From Rhodococcus oryzae (GTDB lineage: Bacteria > Actinomycetota > Actinomycetes > Mycobacteriales > Mycobacteriaceae): a stretch of 64,000 nt of DNA. The notes under the pieces are model-generated. The model saw only the letters and a program-made list of their open reading frames with translations. It did no database searches and was not told the DNA's origin. A program made the translations under genes and the position numbers. The stretch lies in NCBI RefSeq assembly GCF_005049235.1, contig NZ_SUMD01000002.1:496001-560000 (forward strand), in the 5' to 3' direction. This document shows positions 35,160 through 43,760 of this stretch, one piece after another. The stretch's first letter is position 1, and the number at the start of each line of letters is the position of its first letter.

Positions 35160-36583
35160 ACGACACGGTGCCGCCGGAGTTGGCCGCCGTCCTGCGCCGG
35201 TGGAATCCCGGCGCGCTGGCCGGTCTGGAGCGGCCCGCGCCACCCGAGCCGGATCCGGGCGGCGCGGTGACGGTGCTGGTCCTCGGCGTGCCCGGCAGTG
35301 GTCGCGGCGATCTGATCGCTGCGCTCGCGGAGGCAGGGGCCGGGAGCCGCGAGCTGCGGTTCGCCGAGGCGCCAGATCCCGCGGCAGGCGTGGCCCTGAT
35401 GGTGCTCGACGCCGCGGCGCCGCTCGGTCGGGAGGAACTCGAACTGTTGCGGGACGGCGCCGAGTCCGCGCACACGGTGATCTTCGCGCTCACCGGGGTC
35501 GACGCGCACCACGACTGGGCGGCGGTCGCTCGGCGGAACACCGAGCTGCTCACCGAGTACCTGCCCCGGTTCGCGGGTGCCGTGATCCATCCGGTCTCGG
35601 TGCCGGGCGGTCGCGGCATCGAGGAGCTGCGTGCGGCGATCCTCGAGGCGACCACCGCCGTCCCCGAACGACAGGCACGGCTGCGCATGCGGGCCACGGG
35701 CGCGGCGGAACAGGCCGGGGCCCTGATCCGGGCCTCCGCCGAATCGCTGCGCGCGACCGACGACACCGCGGCGCTCCGAGCAGAGCGGTCCGCGCTGGTG
35801 GCAGACCGGGACGGGTGGCGCGGCGATCGGGCCGCGGTCCTGCGCAGGCTCACCGCGCTGGCCAGGGTGGAGCTGGTGCACGAGGTGAGCGACCAGGTAC
35901 GGGCGGAGTCCGCCGCGGCACGGGAGGCCATCGACCGAGCCGACCGCACCGCGCTGGCGGCATACCCGCAACACCTGCGTGACGCGGTCGCGGCGCTCAC
36001 CGCGAGGGTCGACGCGGCGGCGGATGCGCGCCTGGCCGAGGTCAGCGCGCAGGTGCTGGGTGCGGCGCTGACCGACGAGAACCGAACGCCGACGGTGCCT
36101 GCGATCGAGCCGCCCGCGCCGCGGCACCGTGGGCTCGAGGACCGGATGATGATCGTGTTCGGGGCGTCCGCCGGCCTGGGCCTCGGTCGGATGGTGATGG
36201 CTCCGCTGTCGACAGTGCCCGCGCTCGACCTCGCCAGCATCCCGGTGACCCTGCTGCTGGGCGGCGGCGCCGCGTGGTGGCTCACCCGGGCCCGCGGGCA
36301 CCTCGCCGATCGCGCGCACCTCCGTCAGTGGGTGGTGGAGACGCTTTCGGCGGTGCGGTCGGTGTTGGAGCAACGGGTGCTCGGCCGGCTGGTCGACACC
36401 GAGGCCAGGTGTGCGGAGGCGGTCCTGGCGAGGCATCGGGAGCGGACGCGCGAGTCCGAGGACCGGCTGGCCGCGCTCGATCGGCAGCTGCGTGAGCGTG
36501 CGGGCAGCAGGGCAGGGAAACTGGCCTCCTGCGACCGTGACCTCGCCGTGTTGGAGGCGTACGCGAGCGTCACCGTTCGGTAA
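35156..36583 (+). CDS. GTPase-like protein B with membrane hairpin, possibly dynamin-related (Rv0210 position)
   Basis: A 475-residue protein: a P-loop-like domain (1-170) with degenerate motifs, a helical region rich in Ala/Arg/Glu (about 180-320), a membrane hairpin at about 331-376 (MMIVFGASAGLGLG and LLLGGGAAWWL) and a charged coiled tail. The G1 loop is GVPGSGRGD at 44-52, so Lys is Arg50 and the Ser/Thr is Gly51. G4 reads TGVD at 113-116. It therefore probably binds nucleotide poorly or not at all. GGGGAGG precedes the GTG, which overlaps gene A. The domain order resembles bacterial dynamin-like proteins. Confidence 0.6.
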   Translation: MNDTVPPELAAVLRRWNPGALAGLERPAPPEPDPGGAVTVLVLGVPGSGRGDLIAALAEAGAGSRELRFAEAPDPAAGVALMVLDAAAPLGREELELLRDGAESAHTVIFALTGVDAHHDWAAVARRNTELLTEYLPRFAGAVIHPVSVPGGRGIEELRAAILEATTAVPERQARLRMRATGAAEQAGALIRASAESLRATDDTAALRAERSALVADRDGWRGDRAAVLRRLTALARVELVHEVSDQVRAESAAAREAIDRADRTALAAYPQHLRDAVAALTARVDAAADARLAEVSAQVLGAALTDENRTPTVPAIEPPAPRHRGLEDRMMIVFGASAGLGLGRMVMAPLSTVPALDLASIPVTLLLGGGAAWWLTRARGHLADRAHLRQWVVETLSAVRSVLEQRVLGRLVDTEARCAEAVLARHRERTRESEDRLAALDRQLRERAGSRAGKLASCDRDLAVLEAYASVTVR

Positions 36584-36656
36584 CGGTGGAACCGCCCGCG
36601 GCGGCGCTGCGTCCAATCAGTAGCGACCAGTCCAGCCAACGGAAGGAGTCGTGGTG

Positions 36657-36956
36657 ATGATGCACGACGACATGCTGCTGCTCGGCACGCTCGGCCCCGC
36701 CCAGCACCCGATGGGCCCCGACGCCGGCGAGATGGAGCTGCACGCTCCCACCGCGGACCTGGACGGTGACGGGATCCTCGACACCAGGACCTACTCGACG
36801 GGCGGGACCCTGTACGTGGCCTCTGACCTGGACGAAGACGGGTTCGCCGATCACATCACCGCCATCGAGGGCGACGGTGGGTACGAGTCGTGGCATGCCA
36901 ACCGCGGGGCCGACGGCGAGGTCCTGTGGGCCAGGACTGACCACGGCAGCCTGTAG
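36657..36956 (+). CDS. Small acidic protein with EF-hand-like repeats
   Basis: A 99-residue acidic protein without signal peptide. Two loops, DLDGDGILDT (about 33-42) and DLDEDGFADH (about 55-64), match the calcium-binding DxDxDG pattern of EF-hand or dockerin-like loops. The protein is otherwise rich in Asp, Gly and His. I do not know its function. GGAAGGAG at 36641-36648 places the start at ATG 36657 (GTG codons at 36651 and 36654 are in frame). The gene is on the same strand as the GTPase-like pair, 73 bp downstream. Confidence 0.7.
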   Translation: MMHDDMLLLGTLGPAQHPMGPDAGEMELHAPTADLDGDGILDTRTYSTGGTLYVASDLDEDGFADHITAIEGDGGYESWHANRGADGEVLWARTDHGSL

Positions 36957-37176
36957 GCACCAGGCGTTGGATCCGCGGCCTGGGTGGAGCGGATCGCGAG
37001 GGAGCAGGGCTGTGCCGTTGGCGATTATTCGCAATTGCCTGTGGGGTTGGACACTTGTCCGTATAAAGGTCACGGTGCGATGACCTCGCGCACCCCTTGC
37101 AAATCCGGCGCCCGTCGGCCGTGACAGTCCGGCACTACGTGGTTGGCGCTGTAACTGATCGAATGGAGATCTCCAC

Positions 37177-37893
37177 ATGTCTCACACCCCGATGCGCCGC
37201 GCTGCGGCAGTGGCCGCGTCTGCCGCCCTGGTTGCGACCGGCCTGACGGTCGGCCTGGGCGCCGGCACCGCCAGCGCCGCCGAGTGCAACCAGTCCAGCA
37301 CGGCCAGCAAGAACGACATCTCGACGTGGGGGATCACCCACAACTACTCCAAGACGGTCTCGGCCACCCAGGCCGCCCCGGGCACCCTCGTCACGTACAC
37401 GACGGTCGTCTCCACCACCGGCATCGGTAACCCGTATGTCAACACCATCAACGACATCCCGCCGGTGGGCTTCGGCGCGCCCGTCAAGGCGACCGTGACG
37501 GCGTTCTCGGTTGGCATCCCGACCGGCCAGCACGAGGCCGAGGTCACCCCCTCGGCGAACGGCGACGGCTGGAAGGTGACCAGCACCGGTTGGTTCGTCA
37601 ACTCCGGCAACCCGGTCACCCTGAAGACGACCTACAAGGTTCCGGCCAATGCCGCGCCCGGCTCGCAGATCACCAGCCGGGGCACCGGCGTCGCAGGCAC
37701 CGTCGGCGTCGGCACGGAATTGCCGAACCTGACCGCCTGCTTCACCGTGCGCATCCCTAACCCGGGTGAGGCCGTGCTCAGCGTCGCGGACGGCACCGGC
37801 ACCGGTTCCGCCGAGGGCCAGCTCAGCTCCACCGGCTCGATCAGCGACGTTCTCGGTGACACCATCACCAACGTCATCAACAACGGCAGCTAG
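37177..37893 (+). CDS. Secreted beta-rich (DUF11/Ig-like) protein
   Basis: A 238-residue protein with a Sec signal peptide: basic start, hydrophobic core, likely cut after ASA near residue 34. The mature part begins AECNQSS, is beta-rich and Thr/Val/Gly-rich with the look of an Ig-like or DUF11 repeat, and has two cysteines (AECNQ and LTACFTV) that could form a disulfide. The end is Gly/Ser-rich and carries no LPXTG anchor. It is preceded by 220 bp with possible promoter elements (TATAAA near 37061) and followed by a structured element. Confidence 0.7.
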   Translation: MSHTPMRRAAAVAASAALVATGLTVGLGAGTASAAECNQSSTASKNDISTWGITHNYSKTVSATQAAPGTLVTYTTVVSTTGIGNPYVNTINDIPPVGFGAPVKATVTAFSVGIPTGQHEAEVTPSANGDGWKVTSTGWFVNSGNPVTLKTTYKVPANAAPGSQITSRGTGVAGTVGVGTELPNLTACFTVRIPNPGEAVLSVADGTGTGSAEGQLSSTGSISDVLGDTITNVINNGS

Positions 37894-37914
37894 TCCTTCT
37901 GAACAGCTAGACCA

Positions 37915-38001
37915 CGAACACCTCCGGAATGACAGGAGGGGGCCGTCGGGGACCCCTCCGAGGACGAGCACTCGGTCCTCAGTCGCCTCCGGGGGTGTTC
38001 G
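37915..38001 (+). ncRNA. Multibranched RNA-like element (candidate)
   Basis: A 13-bp closing stem (CGAACACCTCCGG at 37915-37927 with its partner at 37989-38001, one G.U pair) encloses two further stems: GGAGGGG/CCCCTCC (37935-37941/37953-37959) and GAGGAC/GTCCTC (37960-37965/37975-37980). It lies 22 nt past the secreted-protein stop and about 295 nt before pckG. It may be a terminator, a cis element or a small RNA. Confidence 0.45.
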
Positions 38002-38059
38002 GCTGTCTCGGGCCGTCTCAGGCCTGCGCGCGGCCCAGAACGCCCCGCGTGGGATCACT

Positions 38060-38096
38060 GAATCGGTCTTGTGACTCATCGGACAAGACCCGATTC
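38060..38096. terminator. Hairpin in the pckG upstream region
   Basis: GAATCGGTCTTGT (38060-38072) pairs with ACAAGACCCGATTC (38083-38096) with one bulged base and a 10-nt loop. The rest of the 402-bp gap 37894-38295 holds only weak promoter-like sequence (TTAACCT near 38117) and no ORF I would support. Confidence 0.45.
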
Positions 38097-38295
38097 CCTA
38101 CGGGGGGACACTCAGCGTTAACCTCGTACCAGGACACCCGGCGCCCGTGTCCTCCGTTTGCCGTCTGCGTTCGCACGCATGCGTCGACGGAGCAGCGGGA
38201 TGCGCCCCGCCGAGAGGGGAAAACCGACTACATCGTCAAGTGCATTCGTGCAGCTGGCGGTGGTTGGACGGTACCGGCACACCCAGGAGAGTTTG

Positions 38296-40125
38296 ATGAC
38301 CTCAGCGACCATTCCCGGTCTGAACGGAACTGACGGCACCGCACCCACCTCGCACAGCGAGCTGCTCGCCTGGGTGCAAGAGGTTGCCGAGCTCACCCAG
38401 CCCGACCGCGTCGTGTTCGCCGACGGCTCCGACGAGGAGTGGGAGCGGCTCACCGACAAGCTGGTCGAGGCGGGCACCTTCACGCGGCTCAACGCGGAGA
38501 AGAAGCCGAACTCGTTCCTCGGCAATTCGGATCCCTCCGATGTGGCGCGCGTCGAGTCGCGGACCTACATCTGCTCCCGCGAGGAGATCGACGCCGGCCC
38601 CACCAACAACTGGATGGACCCGGCCGAGATGCGCGGCCTGATGACCGACCTCTACCGCGGCAGCATGCGCGGACGCACCATGTACGTGGTGCCGTTCTGC
38701 ATGGGCCCGCTCGGTGCCGACGACCCGAAGCTGGGCGTGGAGATCACCGACTCCGAGTACGTCGTCGTCTCGATGCGCATCATGACCCGGATGGGCCAGG
38801 CCGCGCTCGACAAGCTGGGCTCCGACAAGCCGTTCGTGAAGGCGCTGCATTCCGTTGGCGCGCCGCTGGCCGATGGCCAGGCCGACGTGCCGTGGCCCTG
38901 CAACGACACCAAGTACATCACCCACTTCCCCGAGGACCGCGAGATCTGGAGCTACGGCTCCGGCTACGGCGGCAACGCCCTCCTGGGTAAGAAGTGCTAC
39001 TCGCTGCGCATCGCGTCGGCCATGGCCCACGACGAGGGCTGGCTGGCCGAGCACATGCTGATCCTCAAGCTGATCTCGCCCGAGGACAAGGCGTACTACG
39101 TCGCGGCGGCCTTCCCGTCCGCATGCGGCAAGACCAACCTCGCGATGATCCAGCCGACCATCCCCGGGTGGCGTGCCGAGACCCTTGGCGACGACATCGC
39201 GTGGATGCGCTTCGGTGAGGACGGCCGCCTGTACGCCGTCAACCCGGAGTTCGGTTTCTTCGGCGTCGCGCCGGGCACCAACTACGGCTCGAACCCCAAC
39301 GCGATGAAGACGCTCGAGGCGGGCAACTCGCTGTACACGAACGTCGGACTCACCGACGACGGTGACGTGTGGTGGGAGGGCCTCGAGGGCGACCCGCAGC
39401 ACCTGGTCGACTGGAAGGGCAACGACTGGACCCCCGAGTCCGGCGAGAAGGCCGCCCACCCGAACTCGCGCTACTGCACCCCGATGTCGCAGTGCCCGAT
39501 CCTGGCCCCCGAGTGGGACGACCCGCAGGGCGTGCCGATCTCGGCGATCCTGTTCGGCGGCCGTCGCAAGACGACCGTCCCGCTGGTCAGCGAGTCCTTC
39601 GACTGGCAGCACGGCACCTTCCTCGGCGCGACGCTCTCCTCCGAGCAGACCGCCGCGGCCGAGGGTGCGGTCGGCACCGTTCGCCGCGACCCGATGGCGA
39701 TGATCCCGTTCATCGGATACAACGCCGGTGACTACCTGAACCACTGGATCACCCTCGGCAAGAACGCCGACTCGGAGAAGCTGCCGAAGATCTTCTACGT
39801 CAACTGGTTCCGTCGCGGCGACGACGGCCGGTTCCTGTGGCCCGGGTTCGGCGAGAACTCCCGCGTGCTCAAGTGGATCATCGACCGCATCGAGCACAAG
39901 GCAGGCGCGCAGGCGACCCCGATCGGCTACGTGCCGACCGCGGCGGACCTCGAGCTGACCGGGCTCGACGTCGTGGCCGCTGACGTCGACGAGGCGCTCG
40001 CCGTCAACGTCGACGAGTGGAAGCAGGAGATCCCGCTCATCACCGAGTGGTTCGAGTTCCTCGGCGAGAAGGTGCCCTCCGGCATCCGCGACGAGTTCGA
40101 GGCGCTCAAGCAGCGTCTGGGCTAG
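38296..40125 (+). CDS. pckG: GTP-dependent phosphoenolpyruvate carboxykinase
   Basis: A 609-residue enzyme that converts oxaloacetate and GTP to phosphoenolpyruvate, the entry to gluconeogenesis. The P-loop/catalytic motif FPSACGKTN has Cys277, and [22 protein letters not shown] and VNWFRRG are conserved substrate- and nucleotide-binding regions. The size is that of GTP-type enzymes (about 600 residues). AGGAGAG precedes ATG 38296. A 180-nt leader and two hairpins lie upstream; a perfect palindrome follows. The position matches Rv0211 (pckA in M. tuberculosis). Confidence 0.96.
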   Translation: MTSATIPGLNGTDGTAPTSHSELLAWVQEVAELTQPDRVVFADGSDEEWERLTDKLVEAGTFTRLNAEKKPNSFLGNSDPSDVARVESRTYICSREEIDAGPTNNWMDPAEMRGLMTDLYRGSMRGRTMYVVPFCMGPLGADDPKLGVEITDSEYVVVSMRIMTRMGQAALDKLGSDKPFVKALHSVGAPLADGQADVPWPCNDTKYITHFPEDREIWSYGSGYGGNALLGKKCYSLRIASAMAHDEGWLAEHMLILKLISPEDKAYYVAAAFPSACGKTNLAMIQPTIPGWRAETLGDDIAWMRFGEDGRLYAVNPEFGFFGVAPGTNYGSNPNAMKTLEAGNSLYTNVGLTDDGDVWWEGLEGDPQHLVDWKGNDWTPESGEKAAHPNSRYCTPMSQCPILAPEWDDPQGVPISAILFGGRRKTTVPLVSESFDWQHGTFLGATLSSEQTAAAEGAVGTVRRDPMAMIPFIGYNAGDYLNHWITLGKNADSEKLPKIFYVNWFRRGDDGRFLWPGFGENSRVLKWIIDRIEHKAGAQATPIGYVPTAADLELTGLDVVAADVDEALAVNVDEWKQEIPLITEWFEFLGEKVPSGIRDEFEALKQRLG

Positions 40126-40142
40126 TCCGACCCAGTTCTCCA

Positions 40143-40187
40143 CCGATGCCACATCGGTTCACCTTGCGTGAACCGATGTGGCATCGG
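40143..40187. terminator. 19-bp perfect hairpin between pckG and the EccA-like gene
   Basis: CCGATGCCACATCGGTTCA (40143-40161) and its exact complement (40169-40187) with a 7-nt loop. It starts 18 bp past the pckG stop and ends 6 bp before the convergent EccA-like stop. There is no T tract on either side. Confidence 0.65.
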
Positions 40188-40192
40188 GTCGT

Positions 40193-41986
40193 TCAGGGGG
40201 AAGTGACGGCGAAATCGGGATGGCGATCCCGGATGGTGAGGACCACGTCCTGCCGTTCGATGCGGGTGCGGTCTGCCGCCGAGAGCGACTGCAGGTCCGA
40301 GGTGGTGGAGACGAGCCGCAGGTCCCGCTCCTCGGTGGCGCCCTCGAGCAGGTTCCGGACGAAGCGTCCGTTTCCCTCGCGGTCGATCAGAGTGCGCACA
40401 CCGCCGCTCGGGGTCGACTCGGTGGCTGTACACATGTGCTCGACTATTCGCCTGATCTCGTCTGAGGCCTCTTCCGACAGCGTTGCCGCGTATTTGTTGC
40501 GGGCCATCGCGCCGGCGATCTCGGCAAGCTCCGACGGGGTGTACGAGGGGAACCGGATCTGCTTGGCGAACCGGCTCTTGAGACCTGCGTTCCGCTCGAG
40601 GAAGGCATCCATGGCGTCCTCGTAGCCGGCCACGATCACGACCAGCCGGTCGCGATGGTTTTCCATGGTCGCGAGCAGTGCATTGATGACAATTGTGCCA
40701 AAGGCATCACCGCCGGTGAATCCATCCTGATAGAGCGAGTAGGCCTCGTCGATGAACAGCACCCCGTCGAGGGCGCGTTCGAAGATCTCGCGCGAGCGAT
40801 GCTCGGGCGTTCCATATCCGGGTGCGAAGAAGTCGTTCGGGGCCACCTCGAGCACCGTGTCGGTCTTGAGGAGTCCGAGTCCGTGGTACATCTTTCCGAG
40901 AATCCTCGCGACCTCGGTCTTGCCGACGCCGGGCGGTCCGGTGAAGACCAGGTGCCGCGACCGGGGAGCGGACGAATTGGCCTCGCCTGAGGATCGGGCC
41001 AACAGGGTTGCCGCGGTGAGCTTCTCCACCTCGCGTTTGACGGATCCGAGCCCGATCATCGCGTCCAGCATGCGCCTGGACTCGGCGAGGATGGCTTCGC
41101 CGCGCTCTCGCCGGTCCGCTTCCTGAAGATCCTCCTCTGGTGGCGCGGACGCCGGATCCCACGGATCGAGGCGGCAGGCGATCTGTTCGGCGCTCGTCCG
41201 ATTGAGCCGAAATCCCGTATCGCCCATGGCTCGAGTGTTATCGGCGAATCCCGGCTCGGATGCGTACACCCGCTCGAACAGCGCCCGCGCGCCCGGCTCG
41301 TCGTCCCGATCGCGGGCGATCAGGCCCCGCATGAACTGGGCATGTCGCGCCGCCGCGGCGATCGGCCCCGCGTCCACCAGTCGCAGGCGTCGGTCCGCCT
41401 CCTCCAACAGGCCGAGGTGTGCGCACGCGTGGCCGACCATCGAGTTCGCCCCGGCCCGGAGGAAGTCGTCGGTCCAACGCTCGGACTCGGCCAACGCCTC
41501 GAGCAGGTCCGGCCAACGCTGGGTGCGCAGGTACAGCACAGCACGGACATAGTCGGCGACTGGCAGGTTGCTGCCTGCGGGCAGGCTGTCGAGGATGCCG
41601 AGGGCGGTTGTGTACTGCCTGGATTCGATCATGTTCGCCGCGGCCGCGACCCAGATCTGGTTGCCGTTCGACAGCGGGTAGCTGACCAGGTAGCCGGTTT
41701 CGAAACGCGCCGACAGAGTGCCCGGCCGCAAGCCGATCCGGGTCTGCTCACGGCCCAGGCTGATCCGGGCCGTGCGATAGAGGTTGACGATCACCCGTGA
41801 GTCGACGAGACCGGTGGCGGCAAGCCCGAGCCAGGCATCGCACATATCGGGGTCGAGTTCGAGGGCCTGTTGGAACTGCGATCGCGCGCGAGTGGAATCG
41901 GTTACCCCACGTCGGCCGTTCACCATGAATCCGAGTGACAACAGGCCAGCGTCGAAAAGATTGCGCGCACGCGAGTGCTCGAACAC
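40193..41986 (-). CDS. EccA-like AAA+ ATPase (orphan CbxX/CfqX type)
   Basis: A 597-residue protein: an N-terminal TPR-like helical region (1-280) with DPWDPAS at the junction, then an AAA+ domain with Walker A GPPGVGKTE (about 347-355), Walker B VLFIDEAY and sensor-1-like VVIVAGYEDAMD. This is the layout of EccA ATPases of type VII secretion, including the TPR part. No esx, ecc or mycosin gene is in the window, so its substrates are unknown. The start is GTG 41986, with GGGGAA upstream, rather than 42013. It is convergent with pckG. Confidence 0.85.
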   Translation of the reverse strand: MFEHSRARNLFDAGLLSLGFMVNGRRGVTDSTRARSQFQQALELDPDMCDAWLGLAATGLVDSRVIVNLYRTARISLGREQTRIGLRPGTLSARFETGYLVSYPLSNGNQIWVAAAANMIESRQYTTALGILDSLPAGSNLPVADYVRAVLYLRTQRWPDLLEALAESERWTDDFLRAGANSMVGHACAHLGLLEEADRRLRLVDAGPIAAAARHAQFMRGLIARDRDDEPGARALFERVYASEPGFADNTRAMGDTGFRLNRTSAEQIACRLDPWDPASAPPEEDLQEADRRERGEAILAESRRMLDAMIGLGSVKREVEKLTAATLLARSSGEANSSAPRSRHLVFTGPPGVGKTEVARILGKMYHGLGLLKTDTVLEVAPNDFFAPGYGTPEHRSREIFERALDGVLFIDEAYSLYQDGFTGGDAFGTIVINALLATMENHRDRLVVIVAGYEDAMDAFLERNAGLKSRFAKQIRFPSYTPSELAEIAGAMARNKYAATLSEEASDEIRRIVEHMCTATESTPSGGVRTLIDREGNGRFVRNLLEGATEERDLRLVSTTSDLQSLSAADRTRIERQDVVLTIRDRHPDFAVTSP

Positions 41987-42016
41987 GACTTCCCCCCAGA
42001 AGATCAGCACCACGGT

Positions 42017-42038
42017 GCATCGATATGCGGATCGATGC
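42017..42038. promoter_or_regulatory. Inverted repeat between the CDF and EccA-like genes
   Basis: GCATCGAT (42017-42024) and ATCGATGC (42031-42038) with a 6-bp spacer, 31 bp upstream of the EccA-like start and 24 bp past the CDF stop. It is either a short terminator or an operator. Confidence 0.35.
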
Positions 42039-42061
42039 TACCGCGACTCGGGGGCCGGGTC

Positions 42062-43039
42062 TCAGACGAGCAGGCTCGGCTCGTCCTCGTTCGACGGCGT
42101 GAGTACGGCCTTGACGATGTGCGGGTGCGCCTCGAGCTGACCCTCCAGGTCGCGCAGGATGCCTGCGACCGTGTGCTCGGCCAGGTCGCCCACCAGGTCG
42201 ACGCCCGCGACCAGGTACACCTGCCGGGGGCCCAGGTACTCCATCCGCAGGAACGTCACCCGGCTCACCTCGGGTAGCGACAGCAGCGTCTCGAGACCCG
42301 CGCCGCGCAGCTGCGGCGACGCCTCCTCGCCGACCAGGAACCGCCGGTTGCGATCGATGAGGATCAGCGCGATCACGCCGAGCAGAATGCCGACCGCGAT
42401 GGACCCGAGGGCGTCCGGGATCGGCGAGCCGGTCAGCTGGTGCGCCAGCACACCCGCGAACGCGATCACCAGACCGATCAGCGCGGCGGCATCCTCCGCG
42501 AACACGGCGCGGACCGTCGGGTCGGACGTCTTGAGCGCGTGCTCGAGCAGATCCCGGTCGGCGTCGGACGCCTCCGCGCGCAGCTGCCGGAACGCCTGCC
42601 GGAAGGAGATCGCCTCCAGCACGAACGAGATCCCGAGGACCGCGTACGCCACCCCGAAGTCGCTGGCCGGTTCCGGATTGAAAAGCTCCTGGACGCCGTG
42701 GGTGATCGAGACGCCCGCGCCGAGGGCGAACAGGCCGAGTGCCGCGAACATCGACCAGATGTAGGCCTCGCGGCCGAACCCGAGCGGGTGTGCCTTGTCG
42801 GCCGCGTGCCGGGACCGCCGGTTGGCGATCAGCAGCAGCACCTCGTTGCCGGTATCCGCCCAGGAATGGGTCGCCTCGGCGACCATGGAGGCGGAACCCG
42901 TCATTGCGGCGGCGACCGACTTCGCCACTGCGATAGCGAGATTCGCGCCGAACGCGAGGAGCACGGTGAGCGTGCTCTCGTCGTCGGCATTCGCGTTCTG
43001 CTCCGGACCGGAGTCTGGCTGTGTATCGGACTGGCTCAC
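42062..43039 (-). CDS. Cation diffusion facilitator transporter
   Basis: A 325-residue CDF efflux protein with six membrane helices and a C-terminal cytoplasmic domain. Metal-site motifs are HSWADTGNE in helix 2 and AEDAAALIG in helix 5, which resemble the SLC30A9/ZnT9-type subgroup. It exports divalent metals (zinc, cobalt, iron or manganese) in exchange for protons; the metal is not readable from sequence. The last 80 residues form the usual dimerising domain (LSLPEVSRVTFLRMEYLG). The gene is upstream of the EccA-like gene on the same strand. Confidence 0.85.
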   Translation of the reverse strand: MSQSDTQPDSGPEQNANADDESTLTVLLAFGANLAIAVAKSVAAAMTGSASMVAEATHSWADTGNEVLLLIANRRSRHAADKAHPLGFGREAYIWSMFAALGLFALGAGVSITHGVQELFNPEPASDFGVAYAVLGISFVLEAISFRQAFRQLRAEASDADRDLLEHALKTSDPTVRAVFAEDAAALIGLVIAFAGVLAHQLTGSPIPDALGSIAVGILLGVIALILIDRNRRFLVGEEASPQLRGAGLETLLSLPEVSRVTFLRMEYLGPRQVYLVAGVDLVGDLAEHTVAGILRDLEGQLEAHPHIVKAVLTPSNEDEPSLLV

Positions 43040-43180
43040 TCCCGAACAATAGTTGCCGCGCCCCAGCCGTGTGAATTGTCCAACCGTTGCGCGGATCGTC
43101 CACGCGAGACCCCCCGGACGCCTTACCCTTTCGGTTTGTCAGTGTTCATGTGGACATTCGTTCAGTTGAGAGGGTCGAAA

Positions 43181-43693
43181 ATGCAGGCAGCAACCCGGAG
43201 CGGTCTCAAGCGTCTCGCCGGCGGTGCGGCGATCGCCGTCGCCACCGTCGCCACCGTCACGATGACCATGCCGGCCACGGCATCCGCGGCGTCGATCCTG
43301 CCGCCCGAGGTCAACGCCTCGTCGTCGGGCAACAGCATCACCATGTCCATCAAGAACCCGAACCCCATCCTGAGCCTGACCGGCTGCCAGGCCTTCGTGG
43401 TCAACGCGGCGGACGTGCCCGCGGTGGTCGAGAACCCGGTCAAGCTCCTCGATCCGGGCGTGGTCGTGTACCCGAACGTGGCGAACCCGCTGACGCTGTT
43501 CGGCGCCCTCCCCGGCATGACCGTCAACAGCACCACCAACGAGATCCCGACCGGGGTGTACGGCGTCATCGGCGGTTGCGTGAGCCTGCTCGACCTGATG
43601 AACCCCGTCATCGACAGCCCCAAGATCATGCAGGTGGGGCTCCTGCCCGGCGGTAGCTCGGACGGCAGCTCCGCCCTCCCGTTCGGCAGCTAG
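43181..43693 (+). CDS. Secreted protein of unknown function
   Basis: A 170-residue protein with a long signal peptide: a basic, Ala-rich start, then a hydrophobic core ending near ATASAA (residue 36). The mature part has two cysteines (LTGCQAF and IGGCVSL) and is Pro/Val/Asn-rich, beta-like, ending in a Gly/Ser tail similar in style to that of the 238-residue protein at 37177. No known domain. GAGAGGG precedes ATG 43181. A strong bidirectional terminator follows. Confidence 0.7.
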   Translation: MQAATRSGLKRLAGGAAIAVATVATVTMTMPATASAASILPPEVNASSSGNSITMSIKNPNPILSLTGCQAFVVNAADVPAVVENPVKLLDPGVVVYPNVANPLTLFGALPGMTVNSTTNEIPTGVYGVIGGCVSLLDLMNPVIDSPKIMQVGLLPGGSSDGSSALPFGS

Positions 43694-43702
43694 TCCACAC
43701 AC

Positions 43703-43744
43703 CAGAACGGCCCCGCGAACCGAATGGTTCGCGGGGCCGTTCTG
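43703..43744. terminator. Bidirectional terminator between secreted-protein and aldehyde dehydrogenase genes
   Basis: Perfect 19-nt arms (43703-43721 and 43726-43744) with a GAAT loop; a very stable hairpin between convergent genes. Confidence 0.85.
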
Positions 43745-43760
43745 CTGTGTCTGTCGTCGA

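Noticed and set aside
38302-40152. Minus-strand open frame opposite pckG
   Set aside because: PEP carboxykinase on the + strand has all family motifs; the other is shadow.
40193-43039. ESX/type VII secretion locus around the EccA-like gene
   Set aside because: No WXG100, EccB-E, mycosin or PE/PPE-like gene is in the window.
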